Of a DNA stretch of 63,431 nt, positions 61,417 to 63,431 are shown piece by piece; positions within the stretch are counted from its first letter, which is position 1; every line of letters begins with the position of its first letter. The stretch is from the NCBI GenBank assembly GCA_024681855.1, contig JAILAB010000021.1:1-63431 (forward strand), given 5' to 3'. Below the pieces are notes generated by a model, which was not told where the DNA came from, did no database searches, and saw only the letters and a list, made by a program, of their open reading frames with translations. The DNA is from Elusimicrobiales bacterium (GTDB lineage: Bacteria > Elusimicrobiota > Elusimicrobia > Elusimicrobiales > UBA9959). A program made the translations under genes and the position numbers.

Positions 61417-62742
61417 TTAATCTTTTACGAATATCCTTACTATTGTCCTAAAAAATATGTTTACATCAAGCAGCAGCGAACAGTTCTGAAGATACCATAT
61501 ATCATATGAAAAACGCGTTAAAGCTTCGTTCATAATATCTTCTTTCATCATTTCGTTGGATTTGTATTTCATGTAGACACGAGGCGCTTTGAAATTGACC
61601 TGCGCCCAGCCTGTAAGCCCTGGTTTAATAATTGTTCTGACAGAGTGGTTTGGAATATGTTCGTCCCAGAATTTCTGGTCTTTAATCCACAATGGACGCG
61701 GTCCTATAAATGAGATATCGCCTTTTATAATGTTTATCAGCTGTGGTATCTCATCAATGCGGAAACGCCTCAGCAGTCTGCCTGTATGAGTATATTCTTC
61801 ATTCTCGGATTCCTGATTCTTCTTCTTTATGGTACGGAATTTGTAAAGTTTAATGGTCTTGTTCAGTACGCCTGACCTGTCCTGCGTGAAAAAAACCTTC
61901 TCCCTGTCTACTATCCTGATAACAAGAGAAACAAATATTATCAGCGGTAAGAGCAGCAGCAGCATAATCAGTGCAAGAGTTATATCCAGAATGCGTTTAA
62001 CATAACGGATATAGAAATATTCCTGATTCCTGAATGCAATACTGCGCATAAGCCATTTTTCGTTTTTTATGTTTTCGAAAGAGATGCGATGCATTATGGC
62101 TTTGAAGGTATGAAAGTCAGTATCAACAGGTATTCCTTTGTAAACAAATTTTTCAATTAAAACCGGCCATGATTTCGGGTATTTTATGAAAAGGTCATGG
62201 CTTACTATTACAAGGAGTTTTTTAGATTTGGGAATTTTTTTCAATCCTTCCATGGAATCACTAATATCACAAATGTTGTAACCTATTGAATTTTTTAATT
62301 CTTTTATAAGTTCCTCAATTGTAGGACTGTTTCCGAATATCATAACGTTTGTTTTCAGAATATGCCGGAAGCATATTCTAATTGCAAAGACCAGAATAAA
62401 AAAGATAGTTTTGAGAAGCACTATCATTGGCCATGAAACAAGTGCCGGCAAATAAGGTATCTGCTTGATTATCAGATAATACAACAGGCCTGAGAAAAAC
62501 ACGGAGACAAAATATATAAAAATAGGAATACCATATTTTAATCTTTTTCTGCGCAGTATTGATAAGTCATATACAAAGAACAGCCACAAAAAAAATATGG
62601 AAACCAGGAAATATGGCAGGATTAATTTTAAGTAAGTAATATATGAATCAATATTAAGCGCAAAAATGTTTATATTCAGCGTAATAAAAAGAATCAGGAG
62701 AAAAGCCGCAAAGTCACAAAGAAATAAATACAGTTGTTTCAT
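61417..62742 (-). CDS. Polyprenyl-phosphate sugar-1-phosphate transferase (WbaP/PglC superfamily)
   Basis: A 441-residue membrane enzyme that starts a surface polysaccharide or O-antigen unit by moving a sugar phosphate onto undecaprenyl phosphate. Residues 1-125 have four membrane helices, 125-235 a Rossmann-like domain (NVMIFGNSPTIEELIKELK), and from about 248 the catalytic domain: KRILDITLALIMLLLLLPLI, QDRSGVLNKTIKLYKFRTI, RRFRIDEIPQLINIIKGDIS, FIGPRPLW and IIKPGLTGWAQVNFKAPRVY. Asp-Glu of the catalytic dyad is present in RIDEIPQ. The sugar is unknown. AT-rich sequence with a TATAAT only three bases before the ATG precedes it. Confidence 0.9.
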   Translation of the reverse strand: MKQLYLFLCDFAAFLLILFITLNINIFALNIDSYITYLKLILPYFLVSIFFLWLFFVYDLSILRRKRLKYGIPIFIYFVSVFFSGLLYYLIIKQIPYLPALVSWPMIVLLKTIFFILVFAIRICFRHILKTNVMIFGNSPTIEELIKELKNSIGYNICDISDSMEGLKKIPKSKKLLVIVSHDLFIKYPKSWPVLIEKFVYKGIPVDTDFHTFKAIMHRISFENIKNEKWLMRSIAFRNQEYFYIRYVKRILDITLALIMLLLLLPLIIFVSLVIRIVDREKVFFTQDRSGVLNKTIKLYKFRTIKKKNQESENEEYTHTGRLLRRFRIDEIPQLINIIKGDISFIGPRPLWIKDQKFWDEHIPNHSVRTIIKPGLTGWAQVNFKAPRVYMKYKSNEMMKEDIMNEALTRFSYDIWYLQNCSLLLDVNIFFRTIVRIFVKD

Positions 62743-62910
62743 TTAATTATAAGTTAGAAAATTAGTTTTAATAAAATTTAGTGGCGCGAAATGGGCGCAA
62801 ATCAGTGCAGAATTTTTTGTAATTCTGTCAGTTTTTACTGCAGTTTAAGAATATAAATTCATACAATTCACTCTTAATATATAAAATTAGTTATTTATAT
62901 TTTATAAAAA

Positions 62911-62949
62911 ATGGGGGGGCATTAAAGATGCTTTCATTCCCCCCCCCGC
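62911..62949. repeat. Poly-G / poly-C hairpin
   Basis: ATGGGGGGGCAT and ATTCCCCCCCCC can form a hairpin of at least seven G-C pairs with a loop of about 19 bases. Homopolymer runs of this kind often vary in length. It could be a terminator-like or phase-variable element, or a sequencing weak point. Confidence 0.5.
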
Positions 62950-63216
62950 CTGCCATCAGCAAGCAGGCCAATGCGCCAACACGTCCATTAAATAAAAAAG
63001 TTAGGCCCAAAACTTATGCAATTTATATACTCCGATTTACATTTTGCATAGAATTTTACTTATTTTCTATATGAAATACATAAAAATAAAACCGGGAAAC
63101 AGCATATTGCAGACAGCAGGGCAGTTCCCTGCCTTTGTGCTTACCGGTTTTTACAAAATGCGGGGTTATTATTTTACAAAACAGCGCTAACTATAGCTGT
63201 TATTGAAAATCTTACC

Positions 63217-63245
63217 TTGTTTTTTTGAAATAAACCGTCTATAAT
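63217..63245 (+). promoter_or_regulatory. Putative promoter of the antitoxin gene
   Basis: TTGTTT (63217-63222) and a consensus TATAAT (63240-63245) with a 17-base spacer, 26 bases before the antitoxin ATG. RelB/DinJ antitoxins usually repress such promoters. Confidence 0.55.
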
Positions 63246-63271
63246 ATATTAAAGATTTTATTGGAGATTTT

Positions 63272-63431
63272 ATGGAAGCTCATAAGGCGAATATATTTGC
63301 AGCTGTAGACCCTGATGTCAAAGCGAAAGCGGAAAAAATTCTTTCCGGGCTTGGAATTACCGCTTCGGCAGCTATAAATATGTTTTATGAGCAGATAATT
63401 GCAAAACAAGGAATCCCTTTTTCTGTCAAAA
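63272..63431 (+). CDS. RelB/DinJ-family antitoxin, N-terminal part (cut by window edge)
   Basis: 53 codons are visible, starting at an ATG with GGAG five bases upstream. The protein begins MEAHKANIFAAVDPDVKAKA and continues with EKILSGLGITASAAINMFYEQ and QGIPFSV, the standard RelB/DinJ pattern: a ribbon-helix-helix DNA-binding N-terminus followed by the GIPF motif. A RelE/YafQ-type mRNA interferase would be expected just beyond the window. It is the only mobile/accessory-type gene recognised at this end. Confidence 0.85.
   Translation, partial: MEAHKANIFAAVDPDVKAKAEKILSGLGITASAAINMFYEQIIAKQGIPFSVK

Larger units (their letters stand above)
62743..63271. other. 529-base gene-free interval with G/C homopolymer hairpin
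   Basis: AT-rich sequence without a convincing ORF. It includes a run of seven G (62913-62919) that can pair with a run of nine C (62939-62947), and a smaller hairpin GCAGGG-CAGTT-CCCTGC near 63117-63133. The right end holds the promoter of the antitoxin gene. No tRNA or known RNA was recognised. Confidence 0.55.

Noticed and set aside
61125-61451. Open frame of 108 codons starting MLNLFQHL
   Set aside because: The start is the known false translation of the CATGCTGAATTTATTTCAG repeat, there is no ribosome site, and the rest has no family or composition typical of a protein.
1-63431. tRNA, rRNA, insertion sequences or prophage
   Set aside because: No T-loop GTTCGAAT-type sequences, transposase, integrase or phage genes were recognised on either strand.

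Overview
The window reads as one long stretch of chromosome from a diderm (Gram-negative type), moderately AT-rich bacterium with a murein wall. It encodes an Omp85-family beta-barrel, RseP, GmhA (heptose precursor of LPS), lipoproteins, the MEP isoprenoid enzymes Dxr and IspG, and a MurE with the DNPR motif expected for meso-diaminopimelate addition. Glycyl-tRNA synthetase is the two-subunit bacterial type. No gene fixes the phylum. The style (dispersed CATGCTGAATTTATTTCAG repeats, DUF6273 and Sel1 proteins, a compact dcw cluster) would suit an uncultured gut-associated, non-proteobacterial diderm such as an Elusimicrobiota-like lineage, but that is a low-confidence guess. No tRNA, rRNA, CRISPR array, insertion sequence or prophage was recognised.

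Layout. Positions 1-1564 (minus): the start of a secreted protein and a MATE transporter. Positions 1634-19383 (minus): a 13-gene directional cluster, the most unusual part of the window. In transcription order it holds a zinc-ribbon membrane protein; four proteins (two with DUF6273) that share a helical domain; a divergent Ser/Thr-kinase-like protein, a vWA protein and a PP2C phosphatase (together like a TerY-P triad); two Sel1/TPR proteins; a single-pass Ser/Pro-rich protein; an oversized class B penicillin-binding protein; and a SEDS (RodA/FtsW) polymerase. Positions 19460-21819: a CDF zinc transporter and a Gate-domain membrane protein. Positions 21884-32983 (minus): a dcw division/cell-wall cluster in the order mraZ-rsmH-ftsL-ftsI-murE-murF-lipoprotein-murD-ftsW-murG, headed by a good promoter and four MraZ-type operator boxes. 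Positions 33314-43134 (minus): a peptidase-MA-like protein, rsmG, mnmG, a Yip1-like protein, mnmE, jag, yidC, yidD, rnpA and rpmH, the set often found next to oriC. At about 43.2 kb transcription switches strand. To the right lie recO, glyQ-glyS, a catalytically dead subtilase-like protein, then omp85 and nadE on the minus strand, and then the plus-strand run rpsB-tsf-pyrH-gmhA-lipoprotein-frr-uppS-cdsA-dxr-rseP-ispG. The window ends with a polyprenyl-phosphate sugar-1-phosphate transferase (minus) and the start of a RelB/DinJ antitoxin (plus).

How it fits together. UppS makes the lipid carrier used by MurG and the sugar transferase. The dcw enzymes make lipid II and FtsW/FtsI polymerise and cross-link it at the septum. 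The second SEDS-PBP pair in the 1.6-19.4 kb cluster is probably a dedicated peptidoglycan synthase. Its neighbours suggest control by reversible phosphorylation, much like the actinobacterial pknB-pknA-pbpA-rodA-pstP-fha operon but built from different parts. That is the main candidate for an undescribed system here. Smaller oddities include a NadE whose glutaminase site has lost two of three catalytic residues, a subtilase-like pseudoenzyme, a His-rich tail on IspG, a nearly leaderless rpmH promoter, and a diverged 78-bp intergenic repeat found twice between convergent genes.
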